Assembly (NCBI RefSeq): GCF_964656455.1
Contig: NC_135715.1
Span: 35,226,603 to 35,290,602, forward strand
Source of the DNA: Halichoerus grypus
Lineage: Eukaryota; Chordata; Mammalia; Carnivora; Phocidae
Reading direction: 5' to 3'
Length of the DNA: 64,000 bases
Positions 11,645 to 21,625 of this stretch are shown here, in pieces. A program made the translations under genes and the position numbers. The number at the start of each line of letters is the position of its first letter. The stretch's first letter is position 1. The notes beneath the pieces are model-generated. The model saw only the letters and a program-made list of their open reading frames with translations. It was not told where the DNA came from and did no database searches.

Positions 11645-12205
11645 GCTATGTTAGTGCTCTCGGCCACACTAGCTTAGTGACTCACTGGAAGGACTCATGT
11701 GACTCAACATAAAATTATACTTATGACTCATATTTGTTACCAAAAAATACAGTATAGGAACATCCAGAGAAAAAGATACATAAGGAAGGGCTGGAATAGT
11801 CCGTCAAACAGGATTTCCACCACAGATGCACCTTTTTCTCCACCCGCAAACTGCAGGGACTTGTCTAAGTGTCCTTGCCCAAAAAAAGCCCGCTTGGTCT
11901 TTGAGTTCAAATTTCTTAAAGAAAGCCAGGCGCGTATCTGCCACATGACCAGCCATGGCGCAGACCCCAATCCGGACATCAGGTGCACAGTCCTGATTCT
12001 TCATGTCTACTCTGGACATGCTAACAACCTGGTCCATTTTGATGCACCATTTTGGGTGTATGAAGTAGCATGGTCCGCCAGCAACCAGGAAAATTCCACT
12101 TGTTCAGTTCTCTGAGTTTGACCAAGTGTAATCACCATGGCTCCCAGGATAAGCAAGAACAGAGTCAGACGGGGCTGCCGCATTAACCTTTTCCTCACGT
12201 GTGCC
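11645..12205 (-). pseudogene. unassigned CpG-bearing block, possible gene or LTR relic
   Basis: This block has more CpG than its surroundings. On the minus strand an open frame at 12198-12007 (63 aa) starts MRKRLMRQP and continues with a leucine/valine-rich stretch resembling a signal peptide or membrane anchor, then GQTQ. It then hits stops, and two overlapping frames (12037-11804 and 11988-11737) stay open next to it, as in a frameshifted relic. No known domain is recognised. It could be a decayed retrocopy, part of an ERV LTR or env, or chance. No poly-A tail or flanking duplication was found, so the class is unproven. Confidence 0.3.
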
Positions 12206-12794
12206 TATTTTATTTTTTTAATGTTTGCAAATATTTAGCATCTGTCCGGAAGCTTCCTAATTATCAATTTCAGTATAGTCGTCTATTTTTAAAAAATGCT
12301 CAACCAAAAACCTTACAAATAGCTGTTGATACATACGGATCTTTAGAAAAATTTTTTGAGTTCCTAGCATTATATACAGGGTGCCTGTAAGTCAATAGGA
12401 CTTCTGGTTAACAGAGATAAACTTGTCTCCTTAATTTATTCCAATCAAAAATCTTACTGTATTGGTCAATGTTCCCTGCAGAATTTAGAAAATTGCCAAG
12501 GGGCAAAGGGCAACTGAAGGACAATTCTGGGTGCAGGTTGGGTAAAGAGCATTAGCACAGTATACCTTGGAGCCCAAATTTCAAAATTATGCCACTGAGT
12601 CTTCCCATACTACTATACATAGAAATTGCTTCTCTTTTTCTAAGCAGGCTGCCTTTTTAGATTTCCCTATAGTACCTCAGTAAGGTGATATGGACATCCA
12701 GTTTCAGCAGCTTGGCTTGTGATTTGCTCACAAATACAGGTTTTTGGTGGAAATCAAAATAGAATCATAGATTTTTACTTTGTTTCTCTTTTTG
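12206..12794. other. unannotated DNA
   Basis: No recognisable gene or repeat. Confidence 0.45.
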
Positions 12795-13661
12795 TAGAAG
12801 ATTTCTAATTCAGTTCTGATTGGTCAGAAAACATACTTTGTACAATTTCAATCTTTAAGAATTTATTCAGACTTGTTTTGTGGTCCCGCATGTAGTCCGT
12901 CCAGGGAACATGTTTCATGCACAATTAAAATAATTTGTAGCCTATAGGCTTTGGGTGAATTGTTTTAAAAATATCAATTTTTACAATTTATCAATTTGGG
13001 TTAATAATGCTGTTCAAATCTTTTATAGTTGCTGATCTGTGTCTAGTTGTTTTATAAACTATTTAGAGCAAGGAAATTGAACTCACTGAGGATTATTGAT
13101 GAATTTCCCATTTGTACTTTTAGTTCTGTCAGTTTTTGCTTCAAAGATTTTGGGCTCAGTTTTTAAATGCATAAGCATATCATCCTTGTTGGTTTATCCC
13201 TTTATCATTATGAAATGTCATCCTTTGCCTATAGTAATATTTCTTGCCTTAAAGTCTATTTTATCTCATATTAATATAACTCCAGCTCTCCTATGGATGT
13301 TCTTTACCTTGAATATATATCTTTTGCTGTCCTTTTACTTTCAATTTATTTGTGCTTCTGAAACTATGGTGTGTTCTTTGCAAATATCATATAGTTGAGA
13401 CTTTTTTTAACCAGTCTGTCCATCTCTGCTTTTTAATTTATATTGTTGAATTTACATCTACCATTTCAGTATTTGTTTTCAGTTGGTGTTGTATCTTTGT
13501 TGTTCTTCTACAGCTTCTTTACTGCCTTATTTTATAGCAAATATATTTTTTATTGTAACAATTTAGTCTTCTGTTGACTATTAAACTATATAATTTTGAC
13601 TTATTTTCTTAATGGTTGCTCTCGAGAATACAGTCTTCATTTTATGTTATCACAATCTATT
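12795..13661 (-). mobile_element. old L1 ORF2 fragment, antisense
   Basis: The plus strand reads as antisense L1 ORF2 over its central part: 'ATACTTTGTACAATTTCAAT', 'CTGTCAGTTTTTGCTTCAAA', 'ATTTCTTGCCTTAAAGTCTA', 'CAAATATCATATAGTTGAGA'. The frame is broken many times, so no reverse transcriptase is encoded. Confidence 0.8.
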
Positions 13662-13677
13662 TCAGAATAATATTAAC

Positions 13678-13920
13678 ATTTTTTAAAGATTTTATTTATT
13701 TGAGAGAGTGAGTGAGAGAAAGAGAGAGCAGGAGCAGGGTGGGGGCAGAGGGAGAGAGAGAGAGAAGCGGACTCCCAGCTGAGCAGAGAGCCCGATGTGG
13801 GGCTTGATTCCAGGACTCCAGGATCATGACCTGAGAGTCATGATCTCTGCACGAACCCCTTCTCCCCAACCTACCTTCAGCAGAAGGCAGATGCTTAACC
13901 AACTGAGCCATCCAGGCACC
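13678..13920 (-). mobile_element. Can-SINE, full length, with 16-bp TSD
   Basis: Minus-strand Can-SINE with 'TTTTTTAAAGATTTTATTTA' tail region, a long GA tract and the 'GAGCCATCCAGGCACC' head. An internal insertion or duplication around 13830-13875 makes it longer than its neighbours. The 16-bp target-site duplication TCAGAATAATATTAAC is at 13662-13677 and 13921-13936. Confidence 0.95.
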
Positions 13921-14016
13921 TCAGAATAATATTAACTTAATTCTGGTCAACTTTAGAACCTTGGCCCCAGTGTAGTTTTATTTCCTCCCCCTCCTTTCTG
14001 CTATGATTGAAATCCC

Positions 14017-14032
14017 GGGGCGGGGGGGTGGG
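14017..14032 (+). other. G-quadruplex-prone G-run
   Basis: GGGGCGGGGGGGTGGG can be read as four runs of three or more G on the plus strand. Structure is predicted from the pattern only. Confidence 0.5.
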
Positions 14033-14037
14033 TGGTA

Positions 14038-14112
14038 GGAAATCACAGGTCTTTACAGTTTGGAATAAATGTCATTGGGAGCCACTGGAATGTTTTGAAC
14101 AAGAGAGAAGGA
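14038..14112 (-). mobile_element. short L2 fragment, antisense
   Basis: 'CATTGGGAGCCACTGGAATG' followed by 'TTTTGAACAAGAGAGAAGGA' matches antisense L2. Confidence 0.6.
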
Positions 14113-15780
14113 GGTTCAGATATGCATACCTGGCCTTTTCTAACCATATCCATAGGAAACCATATTTATGAAAACCTTGCCTGTCTGGAAGAACAAGAAT
14201 CTGTGAATGAGGGGATATGATTTTGCCTCATCTCTGATACTGCTGAAAACATGTCCTGTTAGAGTTAGTCTCTCCTGTGGTAAGGAGCTCGTGTCCTTGA
14301 CCTTTTCTAGTTCAGCCAGTGGTACCATGAATCAGCTTGTGCTCCATCTCAGGCTGAGATAAGATGTCTCCATCCTTCTGCTCATCACAGAGGTTAGTGC
14401 CCTTATCCCAGTGTGCCCAAGCAAATGCTAACTGCTCTGTTCTATCAGCTGGTGCCTGGCTCTTGCCCCTGAACCCTCTTCCTTCGCCAGTTTGTATACA
14501 GTGTAGGAACTGACTGAAGTAAATATTACTCTTGCAACAGAATGTTCTTGAGCCTTAAAGGCAATCCATCTTTAAGACAAATTTCTTTTCAAAGAAAATA
14601 TTTCTTATGTATAAATATTAGTATTAAAGCACAATTTTTTGAATGGCAATGTGTGCTCTCACAAAAACGTTCATTGCACAGTCAATGATGGACATACAAG
14701 TCTGAAATAATGTCTTCCTCTTTTTTATTGTCAACAAAATGAGGCTGTGTATGACAGATGCTGCATTGCTTTTTTCCTAAAGGAACTTGGCAGAAACTGA
14801 GTCATGGGCTGTCCTCACATGAAGAGGGATTATATGTCAGACTCAAGGACCACCAGGACATTGAAGTAGAGGATGAATTAGCTCATCAAATGATGAGCTG
14901 TGATCTAAAATTCAGAAGCAAAGTACTACGGTATGGAGGGTTTATCAGAAATAGCAGACAAAAGACAGCAGGAGGGGAATAAACTTATGATCCAGACTGT
15001 TTTCCTTAAATGTAAGGTTCTTTCTGCTGACTCCTAGCCCTAAGGATGTTCCAACAGATCCTCCTTTAGGGAGGATTCAGGATCATGAAATGCTGCATAA
15101 TTTAATACGTTTAGTTTGATTTATCAAATAAATTTAGACTGACTTATCCTGCCATGCAAACTTCATATTTAGGAATTTAAGCGTTGTACCTACTAAAGTC
15201 AGAAAGCTCCTTCCCTTCACAGTTCTGTTACTTATAGACGTAAACCAAGGATATGAGTCATGTGATCCATTGAAGTGGCTGGGAGCTCTCTATTAACCAT
15301 ATTTCAGTTCTTATTATAGACACCAAAGAGATTTTAGAGTAGAAATTTAAAAAGAAAGGAGTTGTAGTGTAAGAATAGAATAGATGTGTGGGACTGAAAT
15401 GAAGGAAAAGAAAAGAAGAACATACTACGATGGGATGGATTCTTCAATAGCAACAATCCCAAAATCATGCCAACTCTGACCTTCCTTCTTAAACCCTTCT
15501 CCTCCTCGTTGGAAAACATACTAAGAAAATATCTTTGAATTCTCACCAGTGCCAGTAAGGAATAGGAACAAAGTAGAAAAAAATATTAGAACATTTGATT
15601 GTCTTAGACGATACAGAGAGTCCCACATTCCTACGAATTCCTCCAAAGTCAGAAAACTTCAAACCTTCTTTCCCGTGCATGGTGTGATCTTCTAGATGTG
15701 CCAGTATGAGGCTCGTTACTTTACAGGCACAATGGAAAAACACATAGGGTAGTTAAGGTTTTTAATTTGAAAAATAAATT
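14113..15780. other. largely repeat-free DNA
   Basis: No transposon recognised. Short open frames such as 14758-14982 (74 aa) have no known domain and no supporting splice or start context. Confidence 0.5.
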
Positions 15781-17930
15781 AACACTATATCACATAATTT
15801 ATGGGAAATGTGCAATATATTTTATTGACTGCATGTAGAACTTGGAAATATGATTTATATGAATTTGCTATTTCAGCATGATGAATTGATTGTCACACTG
15901 AGGATTATGGAATTAGCTAGAAGAACAGATGATTAACCACCACAGACTTTTGGCTGGTGAAGTTTTACCTTCTGATTTTTGAACATTAATAAATCATACT
16001 TCAGCATATGGGACGATTTTGGCAATAGAGTTGCTATCAATTTAATCATTTCAAACCAGAAAGCAACGTGTACGTTACAGATGCTGCAGACATGAAAACC
16101 AGTTACTAAGAACAATTGAGTATTATTCTTATAGTCACATTAATTACAGATGAAACAAACCTTGAAGAGCTAAGAAAACATAGCACGGCTTATCTACTAT
16201 TTACTAGGGAACAAAAGGAATCAATACAGCCATTAATTGCATAAATAGCAATAAATACTTTGGCTGCTATCCAGGCAGTGTACCAACTGAGAGACTTTTT
16301 CGTACCGCTGGTTTCATTACACAGATCATAGTCACAGTAAACCAGGCAGTGGACTGCTGTTCAATAAACTAAATTTAATGTTACTCCATTATGATCATCG
16401 CGCTCAGATATAATACTAATAGGAATGTCAACTGCGATTACATTTTCAGATTTATGTAAAATAATTCAAATGCCATTTGCCGTCCCTCAGATACAAGGTT
16501 CACCCGGTTGTTCATGCAGTTGGTCGATACTGATCGCGCCCAGCAAGTAGCCTAGGAGAGGCCCAATGGCAAGTATATATAACATCCCTTGTGCTGACTG
16601 CCAGGGCGCTGTGCCAAGCACCGGGGGCGGCCTGCCAAGTCATCAGGCAGATAGTGCACCTCTGCAAAGCTGCCTTGTTGTTTGTTGTTGTTTTTTTTTT
16701 AACAATTTTTTTTTTTGAATTGCTCACATGTGCCATGAATAACTCTTGCTGACATTACCCAGCACGAAACAGAAATGAAGGCAAGGAAATGTCTTTCTTA
16801 GAGAATTCTTTTCAGAGCTAAATGAACCTAGTGAAGATATCATTCTAGCATCATTATACGTTGTTAGGTATGGCTGGGGCTGTGTCATTTAGCAAAGTGT
16901 TACTCAGGGGCTGAGCAGCTGGGCTATACGATTTTGTATACCACCTGCAAAAAATATGCCAAACCATACAATCAACCACCTGGCCAAGAGAGTAGGGTAG
17001 CTAAACACTACTTTGCTGTTGCACCCACATTTTCAGGAAGTTCGAGAACATAAACAGACACAGGCAGAATGAACATTGCGCAAGATAAGGTTTGTTAAAG
17101 CTTTTCTGTTCAGTAAAGCATATAGCACCTGCTGTTCAGAGTACTGTGGAACAGATTTGCTTATTCCTAATGAAGGTGTTTGGGCATTTTCCTGGCACAA
17201 ATGGAGTAAAATTATGTACTTAAGACAACATTTTAGAACAACAACACAACAAACCACCACTTCAATTGCACTGCAACAGATTGGAAAAAATGAAAATAGA
17301 TATAAACTGAAACTCGATAATGAATTAGTGTCATTACTATGGATGAATCATTCATTTAGGAGGATCTTGCCTCATCTTAAACAACCTGGATTATCTAGCA
17401 ACTTCCACTGAATTCCTTTCTGCCTAAAACATGTGTTTATTATAAGAGTCTCCACACCATTACTCGTGTGGAAAATACTTTACAGGTGGCCTCTTTACTT
17501 ATTTGGCGGTAAGTGAATATGAGAGTAATTTGATTGTAAACTAATCTTTATATCACCAGATTCCCAGTGTCAGCAATGTCAACTCATCGTCTCCCCTTTT
17601 CACTGGCTCAGCACTAGTTTGCTTTCTGTGGCGATGCCCCTTGTAAATTCGAGTCCCTCATTGTTTGACGGATTACCAGAGGAAGAACTAATAACTCGAT
17701 GAGGGTATTCAGTGTGAAACAAAGGGAGTTGTTGCTTACAGACCAAGGTCTCTTGCTCTCATTATCCGTGTGGCTATGAGTTGAAGCTCATTAGACTCTC
17801 CCTTTTGTCTCTTTTTAATATAGAAAGACTGATTTGGGGCTTGTTGACTCCAGCGTGATTCCTTAGGTAAAATATACTAGAATTTTGAACACTTACAGAA
17901 GTTCTGTTATGCAATACTAGTTTTCAACTT
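15781..17930. other. 2.1-kb repeat-free block, candidate regulatory DNA
   Basis: I recognise no transposon over this length, which is unusual for this window. CpG-bearing patches occur near 16401-16440 and 16525-16640. A CCAAT box (16563-16567) sits a few bases from TATATATAA (16574-16582), and a C/EBP-type TTGCGCAA is at 17076-17083. The 111-aa open frame at 17076-17411 has no known domain. Conservation cannot be judged from one sequence. Confidence 0.4.
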
Positions 17931-18345
17931 AACTGTCTCTTTGTTTTTGGGTGGTTTTGTTGGCCCCCTCCACCCCATTTTTTTTTTTTTAATTTCTCAC
18001 GTGAAGAGAAGATTCTCACATGAGAGCTTTAAAAATTACTGTTGCTTTGTAAAAATATGCGAGGGTATTTTGCCAATAATTTCAAATGTGCATTGTTACT
18101 TCTGTTTCCTCTCGGACAAAGGAAACAAAGGGGTAAGAAAAACAGAACTTTTAAAATCTATTAAAAATGTATTGTGTATATGAAAGGCAAAAACTAGGAC
18201 ATAGATAACATGATTTTTTTTAGTTCAAAATGAATTCTAGACAAGAGGAACCAAAGTACAAAGTTTTCTTATGGTAAGTATGTGATAATATATTAAATAA
18301 TATTTTGGGTTTTTTGCTTGTATGTTTGTTTACATGTGACATTGT

Positions 18346-18735
18346 GATGGTTAATTTTGTGTCAGCTTGGCTGTATCATGAGCTGCCCAGATATTTTGTT
18401 AAACATTATTTCTGGGTGTGTCTGTGGCAGTGTTTCTGGATGAGATTAACATTTGAATCAGTAGATTTGGAAAAGCAGATTGTCCACCCCAATGTGGATG
18501 GGCATTATCCAACCTTTTGAGGGGCTAATAGAAAAAAAGGTGAAGGAAGAAAGAATTCACTCTCTGTCTCACCATTTGGTTGGCCTTCCCAAGAGTGGGA
18601 TTCCTGGTTGTTAGGCCTTCAGACTCATCCTGGAGCTAGACTGCTGACTGCTGGGCCTCTAGCTTGCTAACTGCAGATTGTAGGACTTCTCAAGCTTCAT
18701 AATTGTGTGGGCTGATTCCTTAGAATGAGTAAGTA
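18346..18735 (+). mobile_element. medium-reiteration repeat, family A
   Basis: Same order of blocks as 61640-62035: 'GTGATGGTTAATTTTGTGTC', 'CCCAGATATTTTGTTAAACA', 'ATGAGATTAACATTTGAATC', 'AAGCAGATTGTCCACCCC' and a 'CATAATTGTGTGGGCTGATT' 3' end. A widespread mammalian interspersed repeat whose family name I cannot fix. The open frame at 18305-18520 falls in it and is not a gene. Confidence 0.6.
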
Positions 18736-18832
18736 TATATTATGTTTATTATAAATAATATAAATATCTTTATAAATAGAAATAATATAATAAAGTTATA
18801 TATATGATATATATTTACTCATTCTAAGGAAT
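18715..18832. repeat. 18-bp perfect inverted repeat around an AT-rich loop
   Basis: ATTCCTTAGAATGAGTAA at 18715-18732 is the exact reverse complement of 18815-18832. The arms extend inward about 8 bp with one mismatch. The 82-bp loop is almost pure A/T. AT-rich sequence continues to about 18900. Confidence 0.9.
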
Positions 18833-19039
18833 ATATAATATATATAATATGTAATACAATATATAATTCTATATATAACATATATTATTTGTAATATACA
18901 AGTATTTATTTTTTATATGAGATAATGTGAAAGCTTCAACTTCTCATTCAACAGAATGACTTTTGGGTCTCCTAATAGACACTTCTCTCCTAATCCTAAA
19001 AGTCACACCTCAGCAGACATAACTCAAAGTCAGAAGTGT

Positions 19040-20830
19040 AAGCAGCAAAAGTTTTGTATGGTGGTCTTTAGGAATTAAAGTGAGAAGAGTCCCTTGACTC
19101 TTGGATCCACGTGTTCTGGTTATGGGAGAAATAGCTCCAAATACTGACTGCTGGTTAGAGCATATGCATCATGCCACAGAACTGTACCACAACCTTTGAA
19201 ATCATTAGCTCCCATCTGGGACTCTGAGTCTTTAAAAGGCTATTCGGCCATTGCATTAGGCTCCGGCTTCTAGTGATAAGGTGCCTTGTAATACCAGTGA
19301 ATCCCATGAGTATCATCAGCCCATTGATTAATATCTTTTGCTCAAAAATGAAATATCTGATCAAAATTTATGAGGTCTGAGAAGCATGGTAGAAAATCAG
19401 TCATCTTCTAAGTCTGTGATTGGTGCTGCTGGTTGATGCATGGTTGCTAGTCAGTGATGGCAATTCAATACATACCAGTATTACTTCCTCTTTCAAGTGA
19501 AAGCAAATTGCTTCTGCTGTTCTCTGTTCATTGGAAGACATAAAAATGCATTTGACGTAACAGTATAAGCATTTCAGATGCCAAGGCCTCAATTGCTTTT
19601 CTCCATTCTATCTCTGAAATGGAAGCTGCATTTGGGGTTACTATCTGATTACGATAGCTATTGTCATTCTCCAAGGCCCACCTGTCTACCACAAAGGTCA
19701 AATGGATGAGTTATTTGGGAAGCAATATCAAGTACTCCCTGTCAATCTTTCAGATCTTTGATGGTAGCACTAATGTCTGCTATTCTTTCAAGGATACAGT
19801 ATCATTTTGTTAACTTTTTTGGTATGGAGGAAGATCTCCATAGGCGTAATCTACTTAATTGTTCTAACCATGAAGCACTCTTCTGGAGAGGCAATGGTGA
19901 AGGTCTGCCTGGTGCTGAGGGTATCTATGCCAACTGAACAACACAGGAACTGTACAAATAATCACAGAATAAATCCACGGGAAAGCACTGAGTGCACTGT
20001 GGGACAGACTGACATAAACTCCATTGATCATAGGATCTGTCGGTGATAGGAGTCCCACAGTCGTGTTTTGGTTCCCTAGAAATTAATGTCATAATATCAT
20101 TAATAGCATCAAAGAGCAAATTCCTAATATGCCAGAGAAATACTGGTATCTCCCATTCTCTGGAGCACAACTGTTCTTCTGAACACTTGTATGTTTCTGT
20201 GGGGGAAGTCTAGGACTTAGGTCCAGGAACTGGGTGAAGGGCCATGCTTCTTTAAAAGGGAGGGGACTTTAAGTCAGGCCTCTGTTCTGTAGACCTATGG
20301 TTATTTTGGACATTTGGGGGCTGCCCACCTCTTTTAGTCCAAAGAGGCCTATAAGCAATTAGTTCCTGCCAAAGATGAATGAATTTCACCAAGTGCTAAA
20401 TGCCACACTTACGCACTTGTCTATTATGATAGCCCCGTCCACCTTACCTCTTTTAATTATAGGCTTTGCTTGTCCTCTAGACCCCAGGATCCTCTATCTC
20501 CATTCAAATCAGGGAGTCCATTTCAATGGCATTATGTCTCACAATCATTCCTGACTTAAAAGTATAGACATACCCCCTTAATCAATGTATTTTCCATTGC
20601 CATAATGAAGGGGGTATCTTCTTTTCTCTTCCTTGAGACATATAATAAATTTAATCCAATGTCCCCACCTCTTAAACTCTTTGGATTCCTTTGGCCATCT
20701 CATCTTCATTGCCGTCTGTCACCACTAAATCCAGGTTTTAGTCAAACAAATGAGAAAACAACCGAGCCTCTCTCATTTGCTCAAACCAACTTCAGTCCAA
20801 AATTGTACTATTCAATTTTGTAGACACTGG
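19040..20830 (-). mobile_element. possible ERVL-like internal remnant, antisense
   Basis: Moderate GC content, no introns or domains, and several adjacent minus-strand frames broken by stops, for example 20170-19925 and 19592-19401. The texture and some phrases recall the internal region of an ERVL-class element read antisense. No LTR, polymerase motif or primer site was identified, so this is a tentative class call and could be unique DNA. Confidence 0.35.
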
Positions 20831-21424
20831 CTACATGAGTCTACTAAGTGCTAGAATTGTTGCTAGTATGACAGAGGGACTAAATGTCTAATTTTATTTA
20901 ATTTTGATTAATTTCAATTTAAATGTCAAAGCACAAACCATAAAATATTTTTTCTGTGTAAAACAACTTCATTGTTTAGAGAGGATTACATTTTACTTTA
21001 ACTATTGCATTCTATAAGCTACTGTAGTATGGTAGTGTGCCTCTTCAGTGCTTAGTTCCTAGTGTTATGCAGAAACTCAGCACGGATCAAGTTAGCGTCG
21101 ACTGATTTAGTTGAATGATTTTTTTGCTTTTTTACACACTGATGTAACAGTGAATATGCTTATTTAAATATTTTATACAGGCAGGTGATATCTAGGTAAA
21201 TCATAATTGCTAAGTAAATAATTTATTTGTAGTATGCATAATATGTAAAATTTATCGTTATTTAACTGTTACGCTGTTAACTATTTTTCTAAATAATTTC
21301 TATGAACAAATATATAAATTTGAAATAGAGACATGTTACTGGTGCAGAATTGAGTAGAGATGCAGAAACTAGTGCCACAAACAAAACAGTAAAGAATAAA
21401 ATATACTGGAAAAAAATATGTTGT
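20831..21424. other. unannotated AT-rich DNA
   Basis: Nothing recognised. Confidence 0.5.
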
Positions 21425-21625
21425 GGGGCACCTGGGTGGCTCAGTCGTTAGGTGTCTGCCTTTGGCTCAGGTCATGATCCCAGGGTCCTGGGATCGAGCC
21501 CCACATCCGGCTCCCTGCTCTGTGGGAAGCCTGCTTCTCCCTCTCCCACTCCCCCTGCTTGCGTTCCTGCTCTCCCTGTCTCTCTCTCTGTCAAATAAAT
21601 AAATAAAATCTTAAAAAAAAAAAAA
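21425..21625 (+). mobile_element. Can-SINE, full length, plus strand
   Basis: Reads forward: 'GGGGCACCTGGGTGGCTCAG' head, 'GATCCCAGGGTCCTGGGATC', 'CCCACTCCCCCTGCTTGCG', a (CT)n tract, 'AAATAAATAAATAAAATCTT' and a poly-A tail. The AATAAA and TCTT tail elements are those of T+ SINEs. The flanking duplication is unclear within A-rich DNA. Confidence 0.95.

Noticed and set aside
11699..12115. 138-aa plus-strand frame
   Set aside because: No domain. It overlaps the more suggestive minus-strand frames of the same unassigned block, and neither is supported as a working gene.
13096..13398. 100-aa hydrophobic plus-strand frame
   Set aside because: Antisense of a decayed L1 ORF2.
16563..16582. CCAAT plus TATA promoter
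   Set aside because: The two motifs are only a few bases apart, closer than in usual promoters, so they are not called as a promoter.
17076..17411. 111-aa plus-strand frame in the repeat-free block
   Set aside because: Composition is unremarkable, no domain or start context is visible, and the overlapping minus frame is just as open.
21425..21625. tRNA gene in the SINE head
   Set aside because: The A- and B-box-like head is the tRNA-derived part of a Can-SINE, without a tRNA acceptor stem or 3' end.
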